Assembly (NCBI GenBank): GCA_022925895.1
Contig: JAKSYS010000232.1
Location: forward strand, 1 to 64,000
From: Fragilaria crotonensis
Lineage: Eukaryota > Bacillariophyta > Fragilariophyceae > Fragilariales > Fragilariaceae
DNA: 64,000 bases
Direction of reading: 5' to 3'
Under the pieces are notes generated by a model. It was given only the letters and a program-made list of their open reading frames with translations. It was not told where the DNA came from and ran no database searches. Position numbers and translations under genes: made by a program. Of the stretch, positions 22,361 to 33,938 are shown one piece after another (position 1 is the first letter of the stretch; every line of letters starts with the position of its first letter).

Positions 22361-22973
22361 TTAAATCACATCTTCACCATGATGATCACTGCTGTCTCTG
22401 AATTTGCTGACAACCCCACTTTCTATCACATCAAAAAGTTCTTTCTTGTCCATCGCTCCCTTGGGTTTTGCAGTCACTTTTTTGTGGTCTGGCATCAAGT
22501 GGCTGGAATATTGGCACTTATGTGAATTTTTAGATGCGTCCATGGTAAAATCCCATGCTAAATCTCATCTTCACCAAAATCATGACCCCCGCAGCTTGTG
22601 GCACATGTAGAAGCGAGTGCGTGGATACACTGTCATCATCAAAAGGATGAGCAGTAGTAGACCAGCCGTGTGTGAGAAAATCATTCTTTACGAAATCACA
22701 ACGCAGCGGCACGGCGCGTTGCAAGCTTGAACTCCGAGTACTAGTATATAATGCGTTGGCGTCGTCATCATCAAGGCAGCGTTTTGGACGTGATGCCCCA
22801 ATGGGGCTGTTTAACCCCACACCGGTGGGAGGAACACCTGCGGATATACGGGCACGAAAGAAATGCCAACATGAAGTAAATTTTTGTAAATGCATACCAA
22901 ATGATTTTTCAGTAACAAACCGACAACGGTGTCCCGTGCACCAATGAGGATTGCAACATACATAGGACGACAT
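22361..22973 (-). pseudogene. Decayed remnant with a zinc-finger-like N-terminus
   Basis: Minus-strand frames 22973-22530 and 22543-22361 look like consecutive pieces of one broken gene. The first has CRFVTEKSFGMHLQKFTSC, similar to a degenerate C2H2 finger as found at the start of several diatom mobile-element proteins. It continues with an acidic, serine-rich stretch (KRCLDDDDANALYTSTRSSS). The second piece is charged (KKVTAKPKGAMDKKELFDVIESG). It lies upstream, in transcription sense, of the remnant at 20653-21572 and could be the 5' half of the same dead gene; the perfect duplication sits between them. The family cannot be named. Confidence 0.3.
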
Positions 22974-25842
22974 GAAGGGAGGATACTATACAAACATACA
23001 AGGAAACACGCACAAGAAGGCTTGAGCAATGATGGAATGATAAAAAGATAAAAAGCACCAATTGTGGAGGAACAAAGGTGAAAAACATGCATTGCAAAAC
23101 GTGGTCTGTGAGACCCTTCCAATCAGCAGCATACGGAATTTTCTCATTCCTGAAAGCACAGATTGAACTAAAAAACAATTTATCTGAGACAAAACAATGA
23201 ATAATGAGCTTTCTTAAGAATATGAAGTCGTTTGGTGACTTGCTACCATTTCATACCTATGAGAATTCTTAAATGAATACTCTGAAATTGAAATGCAGAT
23301 AAATGATAAAAATGATTATAAAATTTTTGAACTCTGTCAGATTTACAACTAACAGTTACTAAATATGAAATTCTTTATCTAAATAGCGTATTTTGGTAGT
23401 TTTAATGAGGAAGAAAATAACGTAAATATTGTTGAACCTCATCCCAGCAATGCCCATAGATGCAGATGAAGGGCTCAAATTCTTTTCCCTCACAAAGAGC
23501 GGTCGCTTCGACATACTAGACTTGCAACTTTGCACACCTCCTCTGCACAACAAGGCTCCGGACTTCAGGTTATTTCTACCAACTTTCCATAGGCGTCAGC
23601 ATCACGCAATAGCAAACTTCCCTACCGGTTCGTCGATCTACAGGCAGTCACAACAGGTACCGTCGCTCCAAGAAGCCTTCAACAAATGCTGTTATCGTTT
23701 TCCTTTAGCAACTATATACCTTCGGCTACCCGGCGTGCTCACATATAATCATGACTGTTTCAACATTTCAGCAGCTTCTCCATTTCTAGCTACCCTGCAA
23801 TTCAAATTCTGAGATTATAAGTTCCTTGTGACTCCTATACCAATGCTCAGTTTTCAGTATCCAATTTTACTTGCCTGCCATAGGCCAGCAACATGAAATA
23901 CCTTGTCCTAGAAAAAGTTTGCGGTTTAACATGTATGAAGAGATTACGATATATGTACTAGAGGATTTCTACTAATTCAAAAGATGGTGCACTTTAAAAG
24001 TTGATGTCTTGTGTTAGTAGGCATAATGCATACCTTCTTTAATTGCTCATTCCTCTGCTATGATGATGTGATGGCTGATATCCGAAGCTTCAGGATCTTT
24101 CCAGAGGCCGTGACCATCATTGCAAAATGTTGCGCTTCATATCATGATTCGTGGACTTTCTAACATTCACTGTGCAACTCAAAATGAAGGTGAAGGGGAT
24201 CAGGGTTTGATCCAGCATGTCAACATAAAGTCTTGGTGTCATCAAGGCTGATCAATCACTTTAGGCACTATACATTGGTGATGTAGTTGAATACCTCAGC
24301 GACGGTCTCAACAGGTGAACATAGTGGTGATTCCTCTTTGTTCAGCAGAGACGAACAATATGCCCCTCCTGGGAACGACCAACCATAGCGCTGAGCGGTA
24401 CTGAGCCGTTCCGGACTAAAATGACATGCTGGTACAATTGGGCTGCTTGACGTACAACCAATGACACCGAAACAGCTTTCCTTCGCTCTGAAAGTTCAAG
24501 ATGAACTGCAATTCAACATTTTTTTATCTGTTTCCGAACAAGAAGGACAGCCCGGCCAAAGGGCCCCTCACCAGTCAATGAAATATATTGATATTCCGTG
24601 TAGTTTCCATTGCACACCCATACTCCTATTTGTACGCCATCTTCTTGATTGGATTCAATTTAGTATCCTGAACATTGGTGCCACTGCAAGCATGTCCTTC
24701 TTGTTCTGCAAGTGCTTTGCATTTGAAATTGTCCAGACAGCATGCAGTTGAAGAACAAGCAAATAAGCCGCAGCAATTCCTCACCATATTCAAGACAGCC
24801 ATACCCATTCTGGGAGTTGTGTCTTGACATTTGCAACAACACCGCTCAGAATGAATGCACTCATCATGGTTGCGTCCTATGTAAGGTCACGTGCATTTAA
24901 GCAAGGACAGTACCCACACAGCATTTCCGAAACTTCTGCGTTTGGATGAGATGCTTCAGCCAACATCAACATGAGATGCTCCACCTATTCCTTTCCGCCA
25001 ACCTCTTATATCTTTCTGACCCTTGACTAGTACTCCACCTTTGCAAGTTGCGGCATACTTTCATATACTATCATTTCCAGCATTTGCTCAGTAACAATAT
25101 TCTCCTTCTTGCCCTTGACTTCTCATGTCTGAGTGAACATAAAGTAAATGCAGGTTGAAGCATCATTTCCTTCTTTTTCTTGAGTCCTTTCTCTGGAATA
25201 CATTGTCACCTCCGATGCAAAAAATATGGATGATATCATTGCTCTTGGATTCAACTTCAAGTTCAATTCAAGCCACAAAGCAAGCGAGCGAAAAAGCGCT
25301 CAAAACAAATGGCAGGATGGAAGGACCCAAACATATCTGCAATGGTGCATCTTACTTGTCATACAACTTCTTTGACCAGTTCAACTTTTTTCAGCGCACT
25401 CGGAATTATGTTCTTGTGTACTCAAATGTACTCCATTACTTGCTGTGTTTGGTCATCCACCACATCATCTGCAATCAAATGGAATTGAAATTGCCAATGT
25501 ACCGGCGTACCTCCTCAAGAAAACATCATATGCACCTTCTTTTCTCCAGCCTGCAGGAAAAACTTTCCAATTAAGAAGGTCATGCAAGCATCAAATGTTG
25601 AGTCTGAAAATGCTTCTTTTGAATCCTTGCCTTGTTCCTTGCTTGTCCTCATTTACATTTGTGATGAGGGCATTGCTTCCTGATTGATACTCATAATATA
25701 TAAGAACTAATTATCGGGTTGTCACCGTCTTTGATCTTAATACAAGACCAAAGTGTGTACCCCTCTGTGGCCAAACCATATTACAGGTTGGCGACAGTTA
25801 TTTCCCTAACCCTAAAATGAGACACTGATACTGTGACTCCCG
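22974..25842. other. AT-rich mobile-element wreckage without a recognisable gene
   Basis: Almost 2.9 kb with only short frames and none protein-like over a useful length. The GTAC clusters of host spacers are absent here. Two telomere-like repeats (CCCTAACCCTAAAA) lie at about 25806-25819, next to the 3' end of the LINE fragment. Confidence 0.4.
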
Positions 25843-27189
25843 CTACTGTGCTGTCGACACAGGACGATAAAATTGTGTCATCAAAAGTTGGCGGCTGCCT
25901 TCCTTAGACATGCGTTCTCGCGATAGTCGCATATACCTTAGCCACCGTCGGCGTGTTGTGGTACTCTTCTTCAATATTGACTCCAACGATCTCTCGCAAT
26001 AGTGGCGGTCGCCAGCCTGGACTCTCTCAGGATTGGCATCCACGGCCCTGATCTCGACAGTTTGCGCGTCTCTAATACATCGGAGATGTTCCTCTGTTGA
26101 AGTATGAAGAACATGGTTCCGAGCTTGCCATAGCCGCTGGGTTGTTTGTTGGAGATGGTTCAATATAGTGGTAAGAACTCGGAGACCTTTGCCTTCTTGC
26201 TCGTCGCACGTGTTTCCATATGGACTTAGATCCGCTAACAGTCTCCATTCCACGCTCAGGTATCCTTTTATTGTGTTGTTCCATCCAATACACTCTTGTT
26301 CGTTGAGCGCTTTCCGATTGCGATCCTGTAGTTTTTGTGGGAATTCCTCAATATCTGGGGAGTATACTTCCCCTTTAAGCCAGGCCATGATACTCGCTTT
26401 CAGAATTGGGAAAATTGGATGATATTCTGTAGGGGATAGTCGACGTCCTAACTCCCTCACGCTCTTGTCGTGTTCAGGATTAGCCGTGCATCGAAGTATG
26501 TGGTCTGTTGTTTCGGCATGTTGCTTACAACATGGACATAAGTCCAAATCAACATCGTGCGTTTGTGACACACGTGCCCGTTTTACTCCCGTATGCCATT
26601 GATCGAAGATGAATTTCGAGTGCGACAGCTGCTGTGCCTGTGGATTCAACTTACGGTAAAACCTCCCAAAGACTTCAAAGTCAATACTGTCCCACACTTT
26701 ATTGGTCCATCGTTGGCGTGATTGAATGTATTGGCGCAAGTGATATCCATTGATGTGATATCGGAGTGTAGTAGCTTCCTCTTGGCCAAGGAGACGAATA
26801 CCGTTTACCGAGATGGTCACACGAGCCTCTGGTGTATGTTCGGTATATTCAACTGACTGACGAAGCTTAAGATTGCTGCAATACCATGTTGCCAGCTGAT
26901 TGGCACGATTGTTGTCTACAATATCTTTCCTTTGTCTGCTCCTCCCCGATATCACCTGGTGACCTTTCACCCAAACCGGACGTACCTTTCGCCGCAATAA
27001 ACGTTTCTCTGCTTGTATGATACCCAGAAGATCTGCATTGCTTGGCTGTCGTCGCTTCGTGGACGCATTGTCTTTCTGTTTGATGACTTTCGCTATAGCT
27101 GCCTTGCTGTCTGTCACCCATTGAAATGTACACTTGTGACGCTTTCCCCACAGAGAATGAAGAAGTGATATCCTAATTGACTCTACTAC
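25843..27189 (-). mobile_element. 5'-truncated LINE: RNase H domain and C-terminal zinc-knuckle region
   Basis: The minus strand is open from about 27189 to the stop at 25843 (about 448 codons) with no start codon, as expected for a 5'-truncated non-LTR retrotransposon. RNase H motifs are VTDSKAAIAKV (catalytic Asp), VWVKGHQ, and DNNRANQLATWY (final Asp). Downstream comes the region that follows reverse transcriptases of LINEs: KFIFDQWHTGVKRARV, then LDLCPCCKQHAETTDHILRC, which fits a CCHC zinc-binding pattern. The reverse transcriptase and endonuclease domains are absent. A TAG lies just upstream of the open part. The coding sequence is intact to its end, so this copy is not very old. Confidence 0.82.
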
Positions 27190-27548
27190 TATGTACTAGT
27201 AAACAAGGTTACCTTCAGTTCTTGTAACACTACTCCACACATTGCAGTAATGAGTAATAAGGCATGAAATACAAATGAGCTTTCTTTTCTATTGCCAAAA
27301 TTGGGTTTGCATTTCCTGCAGGCTTTGTTGTCCAGAAAGTCTTCAAATTCCCAATACCACTGCGGCACCTTGTCATTTGGAGTAACTACTTGCAGTCTAA
27401 TAACAGCCATCACCTTCATTGCAAGTGCAAGATTATGAGGACACTCACATCCTAATGGGCATTAGTGGATAAAGAAATGCAGCATGATGAAGCGATAATA
27501 GAGAATACATTGGTACGTCATGATACTAGTTATGGTGTTATGGTCTCA
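27190..27548. other. Spacer between the LINE fragment and the 6.4-kb transposon
   Basis: No gene is seen. The last three bases (TCA, 27546-27548) are the left target-site duplication of the following element. Confidence 0.5.
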
Positions 27549-27565
27549 GGGGCGTTGTTAACTCC
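27549..27565 (+). repeat. Left terminal inverted repeat of the 6.4-kb element
   Basis: 17 bases, GGGGCGTTGTTAACTCC, identical to the reverse complement of 33939-33955. TCA precedes it. Confidence 0.92.
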
Positions 27566-28100
27566 CAAAAAATGCACCAAAACCGGATACAACTCCGGGT
27601 ATTTTGGTATCATGCCGTTATTTTTGGCCGTTAGCCTGATACAGTATCCGTGAACCTGATACGAATTTTTTTGGAACGAAAATATCAGGATCAGGATCAC
27701 GGATACCGTATCACGATGCCGGCTAACGATGAAATAACTTCTAACGGAAACAATGTCTGCATGTACTTCGTAACAATATATGGATATACATACCTCCTAT
27801 CACAAATACGCGCAATATCAATTTGCTGCGAATATTTTGTATTCTCACTTGTTGTTTGTTGAGTGTGATACGAACACCAATACAGTACCAGGTAGTAGCA
27901 TGATACAATGTACAACGTACAATGCAATTAAAACGTGTATGTACTGTGCTTATGGTGCGCATACGATGTCTATTGTCGCTATTGTGTACGTATTGCGCGG
28001 ATGTCGTACTCCAGTGTTGTCAACCGAACCAATGCAATACCGACATTGTGCACGCGAGGCACAACGACGATTGAATCCCAGGAGGGGTTTAGAGCGTTGC

Positions 28101-28135
28101 ACTAGAGACCATTCGGGCTCCGAAGCAGTGGCCCA
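28101..28135 (+). repeat. Left internal inverted repeat of the 6.4-kb element
   Basis: The 35 bases beginning CACTAGAGACCATTCGGGCT match the reverse complement of 33692-33726 at 33 positions. The pair lies about 550 bp inside the left end and 230 bp inside the right end. It could be a second recognition site or the end of an older element. Confidence 0.8.
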
Positions 28136-28332
28136 ATTTCTGGTTATGAGCACCAATTTGGCCAAAACTTTAACGTCTTCTCTGAAATGCAACCTCCATC
28201 TACTTGGGTGAACATTTAAAAAAATTGTTTAAGAAAATAACCGGCCATGCCCAATCCTGCTTCGGCGCGCAAATTTGTGGACTCATTCAGCAGCATGTTT
28301 ATTCGAGCAGCACCAAAAAATGTATTTTTAGC

Positions 28333-29807
28333 ATGGTGCGGATCATGACATCAATGCAGCAGCCATTCTCATGGGAATCACTGATTCCTACATCATTCAA
28401 GAACACTCTGTACATACCATCCCTGAAGATGTCAGTGACCGCAGGATCATTTGTGAGATACAGTGCAGTTGAGGCAGGCCCTCCCAACGTTGGTCGCATT
28501 CTTGAAGTGGTAACATCAATGGATATGATTCCGGATCATGAAAATCAACCACTCCTCCACCTTGAATCATTGTCAGAAGGTCAATTTGAAGATGATCAAC
28601 CAGTTCAGTATGCAAAGGTCAACATATTTAAGGACCGCGAATCGTTTCCTGCTGATTGCAATTTTCCAGAGGGCAGCGATCGGTTTGACAGATGGCAAAG
28701 AATTGTCCAGCTTGGAAAATGTGAGTGGATACCATCGTATTTCATCATTGGCCTTGCATTTGTTGCAATTGAAGATGATGGCTTCTTTGATGATTGCCAT
28801 GGAATGTGTAACTTTTTCCTTGTAAAATATCGCATCGCAGAAAATGGAACTGTTTCTATCATCCCGCGACGAGCGTGTCCACCATTCCCGGACAAATAGA
28901 GAGTTTTCGAAGGATTTGGTCAGTGGATTACTGCGAACTTGTATTTAATTCCATCCGACATATAAGACAAGAAATGCAACGAATTCTGTGCCGTGTCGCA
29001 CAATCGCAGGGCAACTTTGCAGTTAAGAACACAAAATTGCAGGTGCCCAGCTGCACCTGGCACTTTATCAAGGACACGCTGACTACAAAAGGTATCGAGA
29101 GTAACACTGTCAAATTCAGCCAACCCCGCAGCTTCCTTTCCTGGGGACTGGTGTACAATTCATGTCGACACACTGGGTACCTTGACGTGTTGCGTTTTGA
29201 CACGGTATGCAAGTTACAAGTTTTCCGGGCTTTCTTTGGCAACATGGCGGGTTTTGGGGTCCGCAAGAAGCGACCAAAGTATAGCGATGGTCGTTTTCTA
29301 TTGACTGTGAATGATGTGCTTAATGTCGTCTCGTGTCCTTCACAAGAACAAGTAGATGACAACAATACAAATTGTTTGCCATTCCAGCGATTCGGAGTAA
29401 CTGAAGATGGAATCGACTTGGCATATGATGCATCGGAGGGCACTTTACAGATTGTACTGCGGTATCGAAAGGTCGTGGTGACAAGTGAATCAATTCAGTC
29501 TCTTGCTGATGTCGGTGTTGCTGCTGTGGTCGGTGTGAATAAACCGAAAATGGGTTGTGCACTTATTAACATGAGTGCCCAATCACTTGAAATGCTAAGC
29601 TGTGTCGCTCCTGGAATGGAGTTCATCGACAACTTGTATGTGATGCGAGTGCAGGACGTTTTCAAGAGCACTGGTGAAATACGTGCTAAGAAGGTCTATA
29701 AGATACACGAAACGACAAGACGAACAACAAATGTGAATACAATGGAACTCGTTACATACACTGACGTCGCATTTGTCTATCAACAAATTCAAGAAATGCT
29801 CGAATAA
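28333..29807 (+). CDS. Second gene of the 6.4-kb transposon, unknown function, one frameshift
   Basis: The coding sequence lies in two overlapping plus-strand frames: up to a TAG at about 28900, then the next frame to 29807. Adding one base near 28895, in GGACAAATAGAG, joins them into a protein of about 490 aa. I chose the ATG at 28333 (MVRIMTSMQQPFSW); the frame is open back to about 28204. The first half has VTAGSFVRYSAVEAGPPNVGRILEVV, loosely like the entry of a BAH-type chromatin domain, but this is a guess. The second half has CTWHFIKDTL, FFGNMAGFGVRKKRPKYSDGRF and a final TYTDVAFVYQQIQEML. I do not recognise a family. Its place inside the TIRs and its converging orientation make it an accessory gene of the transposon. 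Confidence 0.6.
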
Positions 29808-29844
29808 GAATACTCTCAATTAAGTTAGATGTAGAATGTTCAAC

Positions 29845-32800
29845 TTAGTCGCAACGTGAGCCGTCATCCCTGCTTTGTACACTTTCAGCACAGGTAAAGT
29901 CATCGTCATCATCATCATCGCCTCCCTCATTGCTGTGTTCGTATGACCTACTACTACTTTCATCATCATCACCTTCATCGTTGCTGTCGTCGTACGTACT
30001 ATCATTGTTACTATTCTCACAATTTGAGAAAAGGGAATCACCATGGCCACTGAACCACATCATTCTTCGCTGGAGCCATCGAGCTATTCCCAAGAGTTTG
30101 CTTTTCTTGACTGAATTCCTCGCCAAGCCGCCTTGATTGGTTCGACGGAAAAAATATGATTTTATTAAAGCATTCACGGCTTCCCATCCCTGTTGCGAGA
30201 AGCGATGCAAGCACTTCCACTCTTGCATGTATCGCATAACATGTGAGGACGAAAGCATATGAGTATAATTAGTGCATCCCTCTTTGCCATAGACTTTCAC
30301 CCAGTCACAGAACCAGGCATCGATATGGGCCTGAAAGGTTCGTATCTCAGCTTCGGTTGCATCTGTGTTCTTCCGAAGGAGAATTATTGCTGACCTGTAT
30401 CGATGAAAGCAATGAAGCAACAAATGTTTATTCACATCTGAGTCAGGAAACGAGTCCTCGATGAGCAACTCAATTGAGTTCATTACAGCCCGAGTGCGAT
30501 TGTTGTCCATTGACAACGTCCCCATGTTGCCTTCCTCGGTAAGTGGGAAGCGCCATTGGGAAGGTGCCATCCCTGTACCCAGAATCTTAGTATTGATAGT
30601 GCGTGTGATACGAAGAACATACTCATCTTGTCGTCGACTGGACCCGTTTGCTACTGTCCAGTCCAACAGTCCTTTTTGAGCGTTTGAAATTCCGGAACGA
30701 AGGATACTCTCGATTGATTTCAACCCAACTCGATTTTCCAAATGCAAAATGCATACTACTGCCTGCAACACGAGGTACATAGCTTGATCCTTTGGTTCGC
30801 TGTCAGCCAGCATTTGAGTTATATCTCTCGTCCGCTGCTCATTTACAAGCTGTTGTCGGAGTCGCTGCTGGCGATCAAAAAGTGTGCCAGTGACCGGCAA
30901 TGAACGACTAGCGAGTTCATCGGTGATGTGACGAGCCCAAACTGCTTTGTCGCTTTGCTGACTTGGTTTGAAGTCAATATCAAATCTGTCGCCTTCAATC
31001 ATTAGTTCTCCTTTACGACGAACGTACATCTTCTGCTGCTGGTGAGAGGGGATATTGTCGTGACCTCCTTCGTCGTGGTTGCCAGCATCTGCATCGATAA
31101 GAACATCATGAACTAGCTCAGTCAGGACACGAAGCTCATCCTCAAGTTCAACCCTCACCTCTGGATCAGCCAAAAATGGGTAGTGATAGCACTCTTCATC
31201 ATTGTCGAGGGGCTTCTCTCTGCATAACACGCAGCTTGCCTTGTCTTGAGGAACATGCAAGGATGAAGACCGGCATGGACAAATGTAGCAAAACTTTTCC
31301 TTCACTTTGGCGGCCCCGCCATCATCAAGGGCTCCCCACTGGAGCTTCATATCTCCGGGAAAGGACATCTTAAATTTCTGACAGAGTAATGCCCTGGCCA
31401 CCTCACCATCATTGAACTTGTCGTAGTACAGTGCTCGAAATCCATTGAGAGTTGTCTTATTATCTTTTGCAATCACAATTCGAAGCGGAAAACAGAGATT
31501 CCGGCTCTGAACAAGAGAGTCAGGTTCATGTAGTAGAAGGGGATGCTTTGTTAGTGGATCGCAGAGTCCCATATCATTAAACTTTAATCCCGCCGCTACA
31601 TGAGAAATGGAATTCGTCAGTTGAGCACCATCGGATGTAAGTGCCAACTCCACTGCTCGACTCTTGGCTACCTCCATAAGGCCAAACGCCTCAAACAAAG
31701 TCTTTGTCACCTTTATCGCATCGAATTCGAAGCCCTCGCCAATGTCATTGTCATGATCAATGTTGCTGTTCTCATCGTCGATGCCTTGAAATGTTTGTCC
31801 TATCATAGTGAATGGACAGAATGCCTCGGCAGCTGCTTCTAACATCCTGGCTGTTCGTAATATTGAAGACTTACTAGGAAGAATACCTCGTGCATACTTC
31901 TCAGTCACATCAACATGCCGCAACACCTCGATTCCTGCCAGACTTAAATTGAAGCCGGCAACATCCATGGCCTTCAAAATCTTCCATGGTGTGAAAACAC
32001 TTTTCCGAAGATGGCTTCGAACCTTTTCAATCATGCAGCGTTGTACTTCGCCATCAAGAAAGTTGTCATCCCACATGCAATCAACAAGAATCGCAGCTTT
32101 GCTCTTGTCACAACATCGTTTCATGTCCTTAACGTTCAACAGCTTTGACAACGCAGACCAAGCATCGCCAGCATTGCAGTGTGAAGAAATTTTTTCTATT
32201 TCAGAATAAGTCCATTCAAACGACAGTATACTGTCGACAACAATCTTTGCAAGGCGACTCTCTGGAAACTTGCGTTTGTCTGCAAAAGATGACCTGTTAA
32301 CAAAATCATCTATAAGCATTGACAACTCACGAGAGAATTGAGTATTCTCAATTTGGATACGATGTTTCCTACTCTTCAGCACGGGGTCGCTATGGCACTT
32401 TCCACTTTGTTCAGCATCAGCATCATTGAATTGCTGCGTTTCGATATTCTTACTGTGCACTTTAAGTTGCGCAATCTCTGCTGTAAGAGCCTCCATTTTC
32501 ACAACAAGATTAACATGGCTGCGATCAAGTTCACTCACGCGCTTATTCAACCATGCATTTTTCTCTTCGAGTGCAGTGGTGTACTTTTCTTTCATTGATT
32601 CAAGTTTCTCGTTAGTTGCCGGAGTAACACATGTTGTTATCGGTGGCCGCGTGGCCATGTAGTAGGGCATTGTATAACTTCTGGTTTCGGGGCTGCTGAT
32701 TTCTTCATCAACATTGAGCGACGACAAAGAAGGATTCCCTACTAGTACTTGCTCATGATTGTTATCACTCCCAAATGATGAGGCAAATAATCGTTGGGGT

Positions 32801-33273
32801 GCAACAAGCTCTGATTCTGCACCTGCACTTTGTTCTTCGCCACCACTTTCCTCACCAGCAGCAGCTGTTTCTGAGGTACTCCATTTTACAGAATTTTGAC
32901 GTCGAGGCTTTTTCTTGGTCGGGCTTGCAGTTGGTGATTTGATTTCATTCTTCGCGTCGTTGGTGCAGGGAGATGCAGATAAATTGCAAAATAAAAAATC
33001 ATCTCGTCCTTGTTTTCCGACCTGCTTGGTATTTTTTTCTCGATACGGCTTTTGAAGGGTTGTAGGGTGGGCCAGATTCGAATGTCCACCTGTACACACG
33101 TAGCGTTTCTTCTGACGGTTGGCCCTTTTCATGTTGTTATTTACAGCATCCTCAAGCAGATCACAACCGTGGCAAAAAAAGTAGTCAGGATACTCTTCTT
33201 TCCGATTTTTTCCAAACGAGAGACATGTGACAGGGTAATCCCTGCCTCGTTTGTAGAGATCATGTGGCCGCAT
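29845..33273 (-). CDS. Large DDE-like transposase of the 6.4-kb element, 1142 aa
   Basis: One uninterrupted frame from the ATG at 33273. Regions in order are: a Cys-rich start (FCHGC at 33-37, YVC near 58-60); a Ser/Thr-rich linker; a coiled-coil-like stretch (about 222-280); a core with ALTSDGAQLTNSISH (Asp548) and FPGDMKLQWGALDDGGAAKVKEKFC (Asp641); a zinc-knuckle-like cluster (Cys662, Cys665, Cys667, Cys681, Cys684); then HMLSSSHVMRYMQEW and FSQQGWEAVNALIKSYFFRR (Glu1031). The tail is Asp/Ser-rich and encoded by GAT/CAT runs. Asp548, Asp641 and Glu1031 are proposed as a DDE triad by position and context only. The G-W-E...RRTNQGG block resembles unnamed proteins seen in many eukaryotic genomes. 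An intact reading frame suggests a young or active copy. Confidence 0.75.
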   Translation of the reverse strand: MRPHDLYKRGRDYPVTCLSFGKNRKEEYPDYFFCHGCDLLEDAVNNNMKRANRQKKRYVCTGGHSNLAHPTTLQKPYREKNTKQVGKQGRDDFLFCNLSASPCTNDAKNEIKSPTASPTKKKPRRQNSVKWSTSETAAAGEESGGEEQSAGAESELVAPQRLFASSFGSDNNHEQVLVGNPSLSSLNVDEEISSPETRSYTMPYYMATRPPITTCVTPATNEKLESMKEKYTTALEEKNAWLNKRVSELDRSHVNLVVKMEALTAEIAQLKVHSKNIETQQFNDADAEQSGKCHSDPVLKSRKHRIQIENTQFSRELSMLIDDFVNRSSFADKRKFPESRLAKIVVDSILSFEWTYSEIEKISSHCNAGDAWSALSKLLNVKDMKRCCDKSKAAILVDCMWDDNFLDGEVQRCMIEKVRSHLRKSVFTPWKILKAMDVAGFNLSLAGIEVLRHVDVTEKYARGILPSKSSILRTARMLEAAAEAFCPFTMIGQTFQGIDDENSNIDHDNDIGEGFEFDAIKVTKTLFEAFGLMEVAKSRAVELALTSDGAQLTNSISHVAAGLKFNDMGLCDPLTKHPLLLHEPDSLVQSRNLCFPLRIVIAKDNKTTLNGFRALYYDKFNDGEVARALLCQKFKMSFPGDMKLQWGALDDGGAAKVKEKFCYICPCRSSSLHVPQDKASCVLCREKPLDNDEECYHYPFLADPEVRVELEDELRVLTELVHDVLIDADAGNHDEGGHDNIPSHQQQKMYVRRKGELMIEGDRFDIDFKPSQQSDKAVWARHITDELASRSLPVTGTLFDRQQRLRQQLVNEQRTRDITQMLADSEPKDQAMYLVLQAVVCILHLENRVGLKSIESILRSGISNAQKGLLDWTVANGSSRRQDEYVLRITRTINTKILGTGMAPSQWRFPLTEEGNMGTLSMDNNRTRAVMNSIELLIEDSFPDSDVNKHLLLHCFHRYRSAIILLRKNTDATEAEIRTFQAHIDAWFCDWVKVYGKEGCTNYTHMLSSSHVMRYMQEWKCLHRFSQQGWEAVNALIKSYFFRRTNQGGLARNSVKKSKLLGIARWLQRRMMWFSGHGDSLFSNCENSNNDSTYDDSNDEGDDDESSSRSYEHSNEGGDDDDDDDFTCAESVQSRDDGSRCD

Positions 33274-33691
33274 GCTTTACTTCGCTTGCAATACACTCGA
33301 AAAGTGCTGAGGTACTGCGTTATCTCCTCGACAAAGATCACATGCTACTCTGACTTGTGACAACGCAAATTCTTGCGATCCAAATTTCTCGCGTACATTC
33401 TACGTGTGAATTGGTACACATTTCTAATTTACCTCCACGTGGCAGGTCACTTCTGAGCCACAAATCGACTTCTCCAAAAAGCCGAACGACGATGCGTCCG
33501 TGCATCTCGTGTTACAACCCTATGTAACAAGCTTAACGATGCACTATCTCTACGTCGTTTGAAGAATTGGTTGAGAAATCAAGCTTTGAATGAGCTCAGA
33601 AACCGTTATCGACTCTGTACTAAAGAGTGCTTTCTCAGATCATACAAAAGCGAAAGTGATAACGGTCTTTTAACGAGAGGCTGGCGGGATC

Positions 33692-33726
33692 GGGCCACTG
33701 CTCCAGAGCCCGAATGGTCTCTAGTG
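33692..33726 (-). repeat. Right internal inverted repeat of the 6.4-kb element
   Basis: Partner of 28101-28135 in inverted orientation, with two mismatches in 35 bases. Confidence 0.8.
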
Positions 33727-33938
33727 GCGTGTCACAAACATCCGTTTTTGCTGAACGAACCATCAAATTGTGTGACGTTATGTGGGCAGTTGAAATAAGT
33801 GTGGATGCGTCAGCAATCATCGTGATACAAACTTTTGAGTTAATAACGAATTCTTGTATCACGGACTTTCAGTTTAACTAAAAATATATTTAACGTTAAG
33901 TTCACAACTGCCTGATACAAAATTTTGTGATACGCAAA

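Noticed and set aside
22530-25700. Several plus- and minus-strand frames of 60-140 codons
   Set aside because: Apart from the finger-like piece at 22.9 kb, none shows conserved blocks. AT-rich repeats give such frames by chance.
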